Shown piece after piece: positions 16,456 through 22,413 of a DNA stretch of 22,413 nt. This stretch comes from JBFWYO01 sp050186335 (GTDB taxonomy: Bacteria > Pseudomonadota > Alphaproteobacteria > Bin65): positions 1 to 22,413 of the forward strand of contig JBFWYO010000078.1 in assembly GCA_050186335.1 (NCBI GenBank), in the 5' to 3' direction. Both the position numbers and the translations under genes were made by a program. The notes below the pieces were generated by a model that worked only from the letters and a program-made list of their open reading frames with translations, was not told the DNA's origin and did no database searches. The stretch's first letter is position 1, and each line of letters starts with the position of its first letter.

Positions 16456-17745
16456 ATGGCAAGGGTCGTTCGCAATTTTAAGGTCGATACCCGCTCTGCC
16501 CGCGCCAAACTCAGGGCGCGCCGCGATCCATACTGGACGACAATTACGGCGGGCTGCTCGATCGGCTATCGGAAGGGGCGGGGCGGCGGAACCTGGATCG
16601 CCCGCTATAGGCCGGCGGGAGGCGTTCGTACCCATCATGCTATCGGTCCAGCCGATGATGCGATGGACCCAGACGGCGCAGCGGCACTCAGCTATGCGCA
16701 AGCCCAGGAGCGGGCCCGCACGTGGTTCGGTTTGTGTGCTCGCGGCGAGGCCGACCCTGGCGTGATCGAGGGCTACACGGTCGGCGACGCCATTGCCGGC
16801 TATCTCAAGCATTACGGCACGTACGGGAAGGCACTCACGGAAATCACATACCGCGCCAACGGCCACATCTTGCCGGCGCTCGGCGCCGCTGAAGTGGCGC
16901 GCCTGTCGTCTGCCACGTTACGCACATGGTTCGGCGCGCTGGCGGCATCGTCGCCGCGCCTACGGACGCGGCCGGGGCAGCCGCAGAAATACCGATGCAC
17001 GGCGGACGATCCGGAGGCCGGTCGCAAGCGGCGATCAACGGCAAACAAGATTCTGGCTATCCTCAAGGCCGCGCTTAACCACGCATATCGGGAGGGCCGC
17101 GTTGCCTCGGACACTGCTTGGCGCCGCGTCACGCCTTATAAGGGCGTCGACGCGGCCCGAGTTCGCTACCTGACCGAAGCCGAATGCCGTCGCCTCGTGG
17201 AGACGTGCGAGCCGAATTTCCGCAATCTAGTCTGTGCCGCGCTGCTGACCGGATGCCGGTACGGGGAGCTGCGCGCCCTGCGGGTGGCGGACTTCGACGC
17301 ACCGGCGGGCCTGGTGCTGGTCCGGGTGAGCAAATCCGGCAAACCGCGCCATGTTGCGCTGACGGCCGAGGGCCAGGATTTTTTCGCGCAGATGACGGCC
17401 GGCCGCCCAGCGGATGCAACGATCTTCGAGCGCCCCAGCGGCGGGCCGTGGCGCAAATCCGATCAGGGCCGCCCCATGGTCGCGGCGTGCGCGGCGGCAA
17501 ACATCGTTCCGGCGATCGGCTTCCATATCTTGCGCCACACGCACGCCAGCCAACTGGCCATGAATGCGGTTCCTATGATGGTGATCGCAACCCAGCTTGG
17601 CCACTCGGACACGCGCATGGCGGAGAAGCATTATGCCCACATGGCTCCGTCGTACGTGGTCGACACGGTGCGGGCGCGCTTTCCCGTCCTGGGTATTACC
17701 GGGGTGGGCAACGTCGAATCCGTCGCAATCGTAGCAACGCAGTAA
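16456..17745 (+). CDS. Tyrosine-type integrase
   Basis: A 429-residue site-specific recombinase that would insert the element into tRNA-Glu(CTC). The N-terminus has a basic start and a strand-rich arm-binding-like region (WTTITAGCSIGY, GTWIARYRPAGG), then a SAM-like core-binding domain (about residues 100-230). The catalytic domain shows Arg268 (TGCRYGELRAL), a Lys in the SKSGKPRHV turn, His357/Arg360 (HILRHTHASQL), His383 (QLGHSDTRM) and the nucleophile Tyr393 (EKHYAHM), so it looks intact. ATG 16456 is chosen because AAGGGA lies five bases before it; an in-frame start at 16420 would overlap the direct repeat. It lies about 145 bases from the attachment fragment and points into the element. 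The 21 residues after PVLGITG are not conserved-looking. Confidence 0.95.
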   Translation: MARVVRNFKVDTRSARAKLRARRDPYWTTITAGCSIGYRKGRGGGTWIARYRPAGGVRTHHAIGPADDAMDPDGAAALSYAQAQERARTWFGLCARGEADPGVIEGYTVGDAIAGYLKHYGTYGKALTEITYRANGHILPALGAAEVARLSSATLRTWFGALAASSPRLRTRPGQPQKYRCTADDPEAGRKRRSTANKILAILKAALNHAYREGRVASDTAWRRVTPYKGVDAARVRYLTEAECRRLVETCEPNFRNLVCAALLTGCRYGELRALRVADFDAPAGLVLVRVSKSGKPRHVALTAEGQDFFAQMTAGRPADATIFERPSGGPWRKSDQGRPMVAACAAANIVPAIGFHILRHTHASQLAMNAVPMMVIATQLGHSDTRMAEKHYAHMAPSYVVDTVRARFPVLGITGVGNVESVAIVATQ

Positions 17746-18170
17746 AGCTTCGAACGAACAATAGCGGCGACAAATTACGACTGCGCCGCGACATGGGCGA
17801 ACGACCGCTCGTGCCGCGCTCGATCTCGGTGCGCGGCGAGTCCAAGTAATTGAGGCTTACGCAAGCCGAGACGCTTTCGGCGTTCGCCTACATTGCTGGG
17901 GCGGAAGCATGCCAAATATGACAGAAATCCTCGGCGCAACACCGATTCAGAGCGCCGCCGAACCAAGACCAGCCGAAAATTCGACTATTACATCAGTATG
18001 TTACAAACTGATGCAGAGTCAAAGCGCTCACCGAAAAGTATATTAACTACTATATATGCACATTTTAAGGTTTCATTGCCATTGCCGGAGAGTTACCAAT
18101 GCGCCCAAGTCCAGTAAGGAGCTTCCGCAACCTATCTGGACATGGCGCAATCACATGGGAAAACCACTCA
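17746..18170. other. Regulatory gap between integrase and AlpA-like gene
   Basis: About 425 bases with no convincing gene; a 74-codon plus-strand frame from 17893 has no family character. There is a small hairpin (GGCTT/AAGCC) near 17852-17865. From about 17960 to 18070 the sequence becomes AT-rich (CGAAAAGTATATTAAC, CTATATATGC), fitting the promoter of the AlpA-replication operon, though no single -35/-10 pair stands out. The inverted repeat at 17991-18013 is listed separately. Confidence 0.45.
17991..18013. promoter_or_regulatory. Inverted repeat, operator-like
   Basis: CATCAGT and ACTGATG form a perfect seven-base inverted repeat around a nine-base spacer, in the AT-rich region upstream of the AlpA-like gene. 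No T-run follows, so a repressor site is likelier than a terminator. No dedicated repressor gene is visible in the window; the AlpA-like protein or an external phage protein could bind it. Confidence 0.45.
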
Positions 18171-18377
18171 ATGGAACATCAAGCGTTATCGGTCGAAGCA
18201 TTCTGCCAGGTTCATGCAATCTCGCGATCAAGCTTCTACGAGCTCAAGAGGGAAGGGCTCGCCCCTCGTGTGATGAAGATCGGCCGCCGCACGCTCATTA
18301 GCGCCGAGGCCGCAGCGGACTGGCGACGGGCGATGGAGAAGGCCACCGCCGCACATGAAAGCGGGAGCGTGCGATAA
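18171..18377 (+). CDS. AlpA/excisionase-like helix-turn-helix protein
   Basis: A 68-residue DNA-binding protein beginning MEHQALSVEAFCQVHAIS. SVEAFCQVHAISRSSFYELKR is a helix-turn-helix of the MerR/AlpA/excisionase kind, followed by the wing PRVMKIGRRTLISAEAAADW, in which the G-R-R-T-L-I-S-x-x-A-x-x-W ending is typical. In satellites and P4-like islands such proteins switch on integrase or excision or early genes. ATG 18171 fits the usual length; GGGAAA lies about nine bases upstream. A longer frame from 18099 adds 24 unlikely residues. Its stop TAA overlaps the ATG of the next gene (TAATG), so the two are co-translated. Confidence 0.85.
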   Translation: MEHQALSVEAFCQVHAISRSSFYELKREGLAPRVMKIGRRTLISAEAAADWRRAMEKATAAHESGSVR

Positions 18378-20287
18378 TGTCAGATCCTAACATCATAGAA
18401 AAGCTCGGCAAAGAGAAGTGCGCGGCCATGCTTCATCGATGCGTGCGATTCATTGCTAGCGTCAACGCGGCGGCCGGCCTGAATGGTTCCGTCAGGGTTT
18501 ATACGTATTGGGATCGCGGGAATCACGTCCTAGATTTTGAGCCGACAGAAAATGTCGATTCGATTCTCGCGCGACTGCCGGACAAAGCAAATTTTATCGT
18601 ATTAGACCAACACTGTTACGTTGCGGCGAAATGCGCACACGTCAAAGACACAAAAAAAGTGCAGTCGATCGGGTCGGGTTTATTGGTGGGCGACCTGCGT
18701 AGGTCGGCACTATATCTTGATGAAAAATACAGTTCGGTCGTGCGCGATTCGATTCAGCGCGCCCACGGCCCCCTGACCGCGGCGGGATTTTTGACATACC
18801 AGGACGTCACGCAGTTAGATTTCATAGTTGCACTGAATCGCGCGGTAGTCGGCGACCTCGGACGGCATAAGGTCGGACCGCATAAGGGATGTGGCGTCGA
18901 AGAGTATAAGTCACCGGGCGTCGATCAAAAAGCTATGGAACGCGCCATTGGCGCAATAAGGGAAATGGCGGAAGCAGCTTCGAACACTGAGGCAGTAAAA
19001 GTTTGGTTGTGGCCGATATCACGAAATTCGCTTTCATTGCCGGCTTTTTTTAAGATGGTAGCCGCGCACAAAGATGAGGCCGTGCGTGTTCTCGATCTGG
19101 ATTCGGTCGCTGATCAATGGGAGACCTGCGGAAAGAGTCATGCCGCGTTCGGCAAATTCCGCCCGCCCGCGTCCGCCGGCGCACCGCCAACTGAAATGAA
19201 ATGGCTGGTTCGTGGCCTGATCCCGGCGGGGCGCCTGATCCTGTGGCCCGGCGCATCGGGGGTCGGCAAAACCACGGCGCTCACCGAGATGGCCGTCGGC
19301 ATTGCCAGCCCGCAAAGCAAGCGCGGGACATTCGCCGGGTTCCCGTTTGAGGCGTTTCCGGATGGGGGCGCGGTCGTGCATATTTCGGGCGAGGACAACC
19401 ACGAGGATTATTGGCGCCGTGCACACATCCTGGACCCGAATCACTATGCGGGAAAATTGATCGGCATTCCGGGCGACGGCCGGCCGCTGGCTGACATCGT
19501 CGCGGATATTCGGGACGTTCGCGATCTGGCGCTGGTTATCGTCGACCCCTCGCGAAAATACATCGACGGGGACGAGGACAGTTCGCGAGTCGTTAGCGAG
19601 TATCTAAGCCTGCTTGAGTCGCTCTCGGCCCAGACGGGCTGCGCCGTGATATGCGTGCATCATCTAAGCAAGAACGCCGCGCCGCGGAGCCTTCAGGAGG
19701 TAATGGCGACAATGCGCGGCAGCAGCGTGCTAAAGGACCGCCCGCGTCTGATTATCCCGCACCTGCACCTAAAGGACGGCGACACGGTCTTTGGCGTCGG
19801 CAAAAGCAACCTCGTCGCCGCCGACCTGTTCGAGGGTCCGATACGGTGCCGCCAGAATCCGGACACGCTGCGCCTGGAGCGGGTCGACGTCGATATGCCA
19901 GCGCCGCGGCGCAAAGGGCGGGCCGCACCTACCGGCACCGATGGCGATCGGCGGGCGCTGGTGCTGCGGGCGATCCGCGGGCTTACGGACGCCGGCCGCC
20001 CGGTCGCACGCACCGGCAAGTACAGCCTTTACAAATGGCACCAGAGCGCGCCCAAGGATCTGCCGGAGCTCGATGGCATGTCGCGGGAGCAAATGGCAGA
20101 GGCGTTTAATGCGCTTGAGATTGAAGGCGCAATCAAAGTTGGCGGGCGCGGACGAATAGCGTTTCCCGACGGGCCGGGCGGCGCCGATTTTTCCGCACGG
20201 ACGGTGCCGGCCGACGTTCCGGACGTTCCGGAGGGCCTTCACCGGAACGGTCCGGAAGCCGAAAACGCACTCCGGAACGAAGCGTAA
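18377..20287 (+). CDS. RepA-like AAA ATPase / replicative helicase with unknown N-terminal region
   Basis: A 636-residue protein. Residues about 275-480 are a RecA/RepA-like ATPase: GASGVGKTT (Walker A, Lys298), VVHISGEDN, LALVIVDPSRKY (Walker B, Asp390), CAVICVHHLSKN and MRGSSVLKDRPRLI, as in RepA hexameric helicases and AAA_25 proteins of plasmids and phages. Residues about 510-610 resemble a winged helix (RALVLRAIRGLTDAG, MSREQMAEAFNALEIEGAI). Residues 1-250 match no family I recognise; they stand where satellite and plasmid proteins carry a primase, but I cannot point to primase catalytic residues. That part of the gene is also visibly less GC-rich than the ATPase part, suggesting a mosaic. 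The 3' end overlaps the CCGG repeat cluster. It probably initiates replication of the excised element. Confidence 0.85.
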   Translation: MSDPNIIEKLGKEKCAAMLHRCVRFIASVNAAAGLNGSVRVYTYWDRGNHVLDFEPTENVDSILARLPDKANFIVLDQHCYVAAKCAHVKDTKKVQSIGSGLLVGDLRRSALYLDEKYSSVVRDSIQRAHGPLTAAGFLTYQDVTQLDFIVALNRAVVGDLGRHKVGPHKGCGVEEYKSPGVDQKAMERAIGAIREMAEAASNTEAVKVWLWPISRNSLSLPAFFKMVAAHKDEAVRVLDLDSVADQWETCGKSHAAFGKFRPPASAGAPPTEMKWLVRGLIPAGRLILWPGASGVGKTTALTEMAVGIASPQSKRGTFAGFPFEAFPDGGAVVHISGEDNHEDYWRRAHILDPNHYAGKLIGIPGDGRPLADIVADIRDVRDLALVIVDPSRKYIDGDEDSSRVVSEYLSLLESLSAQTGCAVICVHHLSKNAAPRSLQEVMATMRGSSVLKDRPRLIIPHLHLKDGDTVFGVGKSNLVAADLFEGPIRCRQNPDTLRLERVDVDMPAPRRKGRAAPTGTDGDRRALVLRAIRGLTDAGRPVARTGKYSLYKWHQSAPKDLPELDGMSREQMAEAFNALEIEGAIKVGGRGRIAFPDGPGGADFSARTVPADVPDVPEGLHRNGPEAENALRNEA

Positions 20288-20474
20288 CCGATTGTTTTTA
20301 CACGCGTTTTTTTCCGGAATGAAATCCATTAGAAAAACCGCAAACCAGCGGATTCCTTGGGCTTCCCGTTCCCACGCTCTTATATAGAGGGAGACCCCCC
20401 ACGTGGTGGGGTGGTCCCCTCCATAATAATTTGGCTGTGATTCCGGTGGGTAGGTACAGATTTACTCCGGAACG
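20216..20474. repeat. Cluster of CCGG-centred iteron-like repeats, candidate origin
   Basis: Versions of (G)TTCCGGA(A) or its complement recur with CCGG at 20219, 20228, 20242, 20252, 20272, 20314, 20443 and 20467. Five are in the last codons of the ATPase gene and three in the following gap. The first two are 9-bp direct repeats (GACGTTCCG). Between the two groups lie AT-rich stretches and the hairpin at 20388. Repeats flanking AT-rich DNA straight after the replication gene is the layout of iteron origins. Confidence 0.55.
20388..20420. other. Long GC-rich hairpin in the candidate origin
   Basis: AGGG/CCCT, GACC/GGTC and CCCCAC/GTGGGG pair to a 14-bp stem with one bulged base on each side (A20392, T20412) and a GTG loop. 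It is preceded by TATATAGAGG and followed by CCATAATAATTTGG. No T-run follows on the plus strand, so an ordinary terminator is not supported; an origin, packaging or other protein-binding structure fits better. Confidence 0.55.
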
Positions 20475-20545
20475 TTTTCTCCGTGAAAAAGATATGGCGA
20501 GTGCGTATTTCCTAAGGGCCTACAACCAATAACGGAGCTGACCAC

Positions 20546-20815
20546 ATGACGAGTTTGGAAATGCAGAATGCCGCGCGACATGCCGGCCCATTGACGCGCG
20601 CCAGCGCGGATGCGCCGTACGTGGTGGTGAATCCCGGCGAAACCTTGATGCAGGCTATTGGGCGGCATCGGCGCGATACCGGCCACCAGGGCTTTATCAT
20701 CGTCGCGGCGGACAACAACCGCCGTCCGGTGTGCGGCGCGCGCGATGCGATGAGGAAATTGCCGCGCCCGCGGCATGGCCGGAGGGCGCACGTACCCAAA
20801 CTGCTGGCCGCTTAG
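20546..20815 (+). CDS. Small protein of unknown function between candidate origin and TerS
   Basis: An 89-residue basic protein beginning MTSLEMQNAARHAG. I do not recognise it. The centre (APYVVVNPGETLMQAIG, GFIIVAADNNRRPV) suggests two strands and a helix; the C-terminus is very basic (KLPRPRHGRRAHVPK), compatible with nucleic-acid binding. CGGAG about 11 bases before the ATG can serve as ribosome binding site. It has no signal peptide or membrane helix. The place, right after the candidate origin and 55 bases before the terminase small subunit gene on the same strand, would suit a packaging or regulatory accessory of the satellite, which is inference. A long opposite-strand frame covers the same bases but has a Cys/Ala/Arg-rich shadow translation. 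Confidence 0.6.
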   Translation: MTSLEMQNAARHAGPLTRASADAPYVVVNPGETLMQAIGRHRRDTGHQGFIIVAADNNRRPVCGARDAMRKLPRPRHGRRAHVPKLLAA

Positions 20816-20870
20816 GTATATTTCGGAGCGTGTCGGGGCCGCGTCGTGCGGTCCCGGCGCCCGATATGAA

Positions 20871-21368
20871 ATGGACGTAGCGAACATGCAAGACCTGACC
20901 GAGCAACAGCGGCTGTTTGTACTTGCTTTTGCAAGTAACGGCGGCAACGCGACCAGTGCGGCGAAAGCGGCCGGATATAGCGACGCGACCGCGCGGACAC
21001 AGGGCTGGCAATTGCTGCACAAGCCGCATGTGTTGGCCGCGGTGCAGGACGCACAGCGCCAGGAGGTGAGCGGGCTTGCGACCAAGGCCGTGGCGGTCCT
21101 GGGCGAGCTGCTCGATCATCCGGACGGCAGAGTGCGGATCGCGGCGGCGAACAGCCTGCTCGACCGTGCCGGGATAACGGCCAAGGCCGCCGAAGAGGCG
21201 AATGCAGTGCGCCGGGCCAAGCCGATCAGCGAAATGTCGGCGGACGAATTGGCCGAACTAGTGGCGTTGCAGCGTGCAACCGTCAGTGCGCTGGAAACGA
21301 AAATGCAATTCCGTGGCCCAGACGATGCGCCGTTCGGCGCCTCTGCCGTGCCGAAGATCGTGAACTAG
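20871..21368 (+). CDS. terS: Phage terminase small subunit (Terminase_2 family)
   Basis: A 165-residue DNA-packaging protein. The N-terminal DNA-binding domain has the family signature: LTEQQRLFVLAFASNGGNATSAAKAAGYS, then DATARTQGWQLLHKPHVLAAV. A helical oligomerisation part follows (VAVLGELLDHPDGRVRIAAAN) and a Glu/Ala-rich C-terminal helix that normally contacts the large subunit. TerS picks the DNA to be packaged. No large terminase gene accompanies it, which in a small island with integrase and AlpA points to redirecting a helper phage's packaging machinery. ATG 20871 is preferred; ATG 20886 (five codons in) is possible, and the frame back to 20775 overlaps the preceding gene. Neither start has a strong ribosome binding site, so coupling to an upstream message is possible. 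Confidence 0.88.
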   Translation: MDVANMQDLTEQQRLFVLAFASNGGNATSAAKAAGYSDATARTQGWQLLHKPHVLAAVQDAQRQEVSGLATKAVAVLGELLDHPDGRVRIAAANSLLDRAGITAKAAEEANAVRRAKPISEMSADELAELVALQRATVSALETKMQFRGPDDAPFGASAVPKIVN

Positions 21369-21399
21369 TGCTTTGGGGGTTGCCGACCTATCGTACTGC

Positions 21400-21427
21400 G
21401 GGATCGCATCGGCTGGCGGTCGATCCC
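21400..21427 (+). other. Hairpin just ahead of the ribosome binding site of the membrane peptide
   Basis: GGGATCG (21400-21406) and CGATCCC (21421-21427) are perfect complements around a 14-base loop. The right arm ends three bases before AGGAGG, so in mRNA the stem would stand directly beside the ribosome binding site. It could limit read-through from the TerS gene or tune translation. Confidence 0.4.
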
Positions 21428-21440
21428 AAAAGGAGGGGGC

Positions 21441-21650
21441 ATGCTCAGAGCAACACTCGGCATTGCGGCACTGGCGGTTTCGGCCGGTTTGGCCGTGCTG
21501 GCGACCATGCCGATGCGCACGGTCTATGATTTGATTTCCCCGCACGCACCTGACGCCGAGGCATTGCTCGGGTTTCAGGCATTCCTGCTCGGCCCAGCGG
21601 CCGGCGCGCTGTTCGGCGTTGGGCTGATACTGATCCGCAGGCCTGGCTAG
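21441..21650 (+). CDS. Small membrane protein with two predicted helices
   Basis: A 69-residue hydrophobic protein. Residues about 3-22 (LRATLGIAALAVSAGLAVLA) and 43-65 (LGFQAFLLGPAAGALFGVGL) form two membrane segments separated by a short polar loop with Asp/His; the C-terminus is RRPG. It has the best ribosome binding site of the island (AAAAGGAGGGGG directly before the ATG), arguing that it is real and well expressed. No family is recognised. In this setting it could be a holin-like, superinfection-blocking or host-interference peptide, but nothing in the sequence proves that. Its TAG stop and that of the convergent recombinase gene use the same palindrome CTAG. Confidence 0.68.
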   Translation: MLRATLGIAALAVSAGLAVLATMPMRTVYDLISPHAPDAEALLGFQAFLLGPAAGALFGVGLILIRRPG

Positions 21651-22413
21651 GATCCGGCCGGGGGATTCGTGCGGCCTTGTGCGCGCGCCAGCTTGGCGGC
21701 TGCACCGCGTCGGACTGACAAGCGCTCCGCGTATCGCGCCACCATGACGGGCGTTTTCCATCCGCCGGCCTGCATGATTTCGCCCACTTCGAGCCCGGCC
21801 GCAACCATGTCCTGCGCCGCACCGACACGCGTGGAGTGGCCGCCGATGCCTGCGGGGTCGATGCCGGCGCGCAGGCAGAGCCGCCGCAGGATGCGCGCAA
21901 CCTCTTGGGGCGTGAGCGGATCGCCTACCGCGCCCGCGCGACCGAGCGAACGGAACAGCGCGCCTTCCGTGATATGAGCGGCGTGGAGCCAATCGCGTAC
22001 CGCCTGGACTGTCTGCGGCGCCAGATAGCGTACCGAGCCATGCCCTTCTTGGTCGCCTTTAGAGCGGCGCACGAGGATCGAGCCGGAGCCGTCCTCGTCG
22101 TCTTGTACATCCGCCACGCTCAATGCGACTAGTTCGGACCGCCGGCAAAGCGTGTCATAGGCGACGCACAGCAACGCTCGATCGCGCGCCCCGTGCAGGC
22201 CGGCGCCGACTGCGCCGAGCAATTTGGAGGCAATCTCGAACGTTACCGGCGCGGCTTGCTTCTGGCGCGCACCGCGACCGCGCACCATGCGCTTGAGCGC
22301 GAGTCGCACTTGCTCATCCTTTGTCGGATCGGTTGCTTGCGCGGCGCGATGGAGGGCCGCAATTGATGCGACGTAACGCCGAATCGTTGCCGGCGCGCGT
22401 GTCGACGCCACCT
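21647..22413 (-). CDS. Cre-like tyrosine recombinase, N-terminus beyond window
   Basis: At least 254 residues are visible and the frame is open at the window edge. The sequence follows phage P1 Cre rather than lambda-type integrases: TIRRYVASIAALHRAAQATDPT (core-binding helices), CVAYDTLCRRSELVAL (first catalytic Arg), RRSKGDQEGHG (beta-hairpin Lys), GHSTRVGAAQDMVAAGLEVGEI (His and second Arg) and MQAGGWKTPVMVARYAERLS, with Trp in the sixth catalytic place and the Tyr nucleophile. All catalytic residues are present. By comparison with the 343-residue Cre, about 85 N-terminal residues are missing at the edge. Cre-like enzymes resolve dimers of circular replicons, so here it may keep the excised element monomeric, or it may belong to a second element. 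The end overlaps the membrane peptide gene by four bases. Confidence 0.9.
   Translation of the reverse strand, partial: VASTRAPATIRRYVASIAALHRAAQATDPTKDEQVRLALKRMVRGRGARQKQAAPVTFEIASKLLGAVGAGLHGARDRALLCVAYDTLCRRSELVALSVADVQDDEDGSGSILVRRSKGDQEGHGSVRYLAPQTVQAVRDWLHAAHITEGALFRSLGRAGAVGDPLTPQEVARILRRLCLRAGIDPAGIGGHSTRVGAAQDMVAAGLEVGEIMQAGGWKTPVMVARYAERLSVRRGAAAKLARAQGRTNPPAGS

Larger units (their letters stand above)
16268..22413. mobile_element. Integrated PICI-like phage-satellite candidate (right end outside window)
   Basis: The element starts at the tRNA-Glu 3' fragment and runs beyond the window. Contents in order: tyrosine integrase, AlpA-like regulator, RepA-like AAA ATPase, repeat cluster with hairpin, small unknown protein, terminase small subunit, membrane peptide and Cre-like recombinase. 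No large terminase, portal, capsid, tail, conjugation or toxin gene is visible. Integrase-AlpA-replication protein-origin-TerS is the core of phage-inducible chromosomal islands; a decayed prophage or an integrated plasmid are the alternatives. The intact tRNA-Glu(CTC) should lie to the right on the minus strand. Confidence 0.65.

Noticed and set aside
17893..18117. 74-codon frame upstream of the AlpA-like gene
   Set aside because: Charged, featureless translation, no good ribosome site, and it covers the AT-rich regulatory region with the inverted repeat.
20462..21085. Long minus-strand frame opposite the small protein and terS
   Set aside because: Cys/Ala/Arg-rich translation without family features; it lies opposite a clear Terminase_2 protein, so it is a shadow.
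1..22413. CRISPR array, rRNA or insertion sequence
   Set aside because: No regularly spaced repeats with unique spacers, no rRNA-like sequence and no transposase with terminal inverted repeats were seen.

Overview
This high-GC window looks alphaproteobacterial. The composition, the DUF1488-like protein, the style of the glycosyltransferases (an SxSWRxTxPLR tail and an FDEWFYL...DV tail module) and the tRNA-Glu(CTC) remnant all fit, but the genus cannot be fixed from the sequence. Start codons in the first part are often TTG or GTG, and several neighbouring genes overlap by 1 to 4 bases.

Positions 1-14900 are chromosomal. After the end of a carboxymuconolactone-decarboxylase-like gene and a DUF1488-like gene comes a surface-glycan locus of about 13.7 kb with four blocks. 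Block A (minus, 830-3006) is an FAD-dependent oxidoreductase translationally coupled to a family-2 glycosyltransferase (GT2). Block B (plus, 3497-8031) is a GT2-like enzyme, a sulfatase/LtaS-like phosphotransferase, an IspD-like cytidylyltransferase and a GT4-like enzyme. Block C (minus, 8028-13424) is four tightly packed glycosyltransferases, one of them a 751-residue GT2-GT4 fusion. Block D (plus, from 13551) is another GT2. No flippase, polymerase or priming transferase is visible, so the locus probably supplies side-chain or repeat-unit assembly, perhaps with alditol-phosphate decoration (CDP-activated precursor plus LtaS-like transferase). An orphan reading frame and an endonuclease/exonuclease/phosphatase-family gene follow.

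From 16268 to the right edge lies an integrated mobile element. It starts at a 44-base 3' fragment of a tRNA-Glu(CTC) gene (an attachment-site half). It then carries a tyrosine integrase, an AlpA/excisionase-like helix-turn-helix protein, a RepA-like AAA ATPase with an unrecognised N-terminal region, a cluster of CCGG-centred repeats with a strong hairpin (a candidate replication origin), a small unknown protein, a terminase small subunit, a two-helix membrane peptide and a Cre-like tyrosine recombinase cut by the window edge. Integrase + AlpA + replication ATPase + repeat-rich origin + lone TerS, with no large terminase, capsid or tail gene in view, is the layout of a phage satellite (PICI-like). 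This is the most interesting part of the window. The element's far end, and the intact tRNA-Glu expected there, are outside it.
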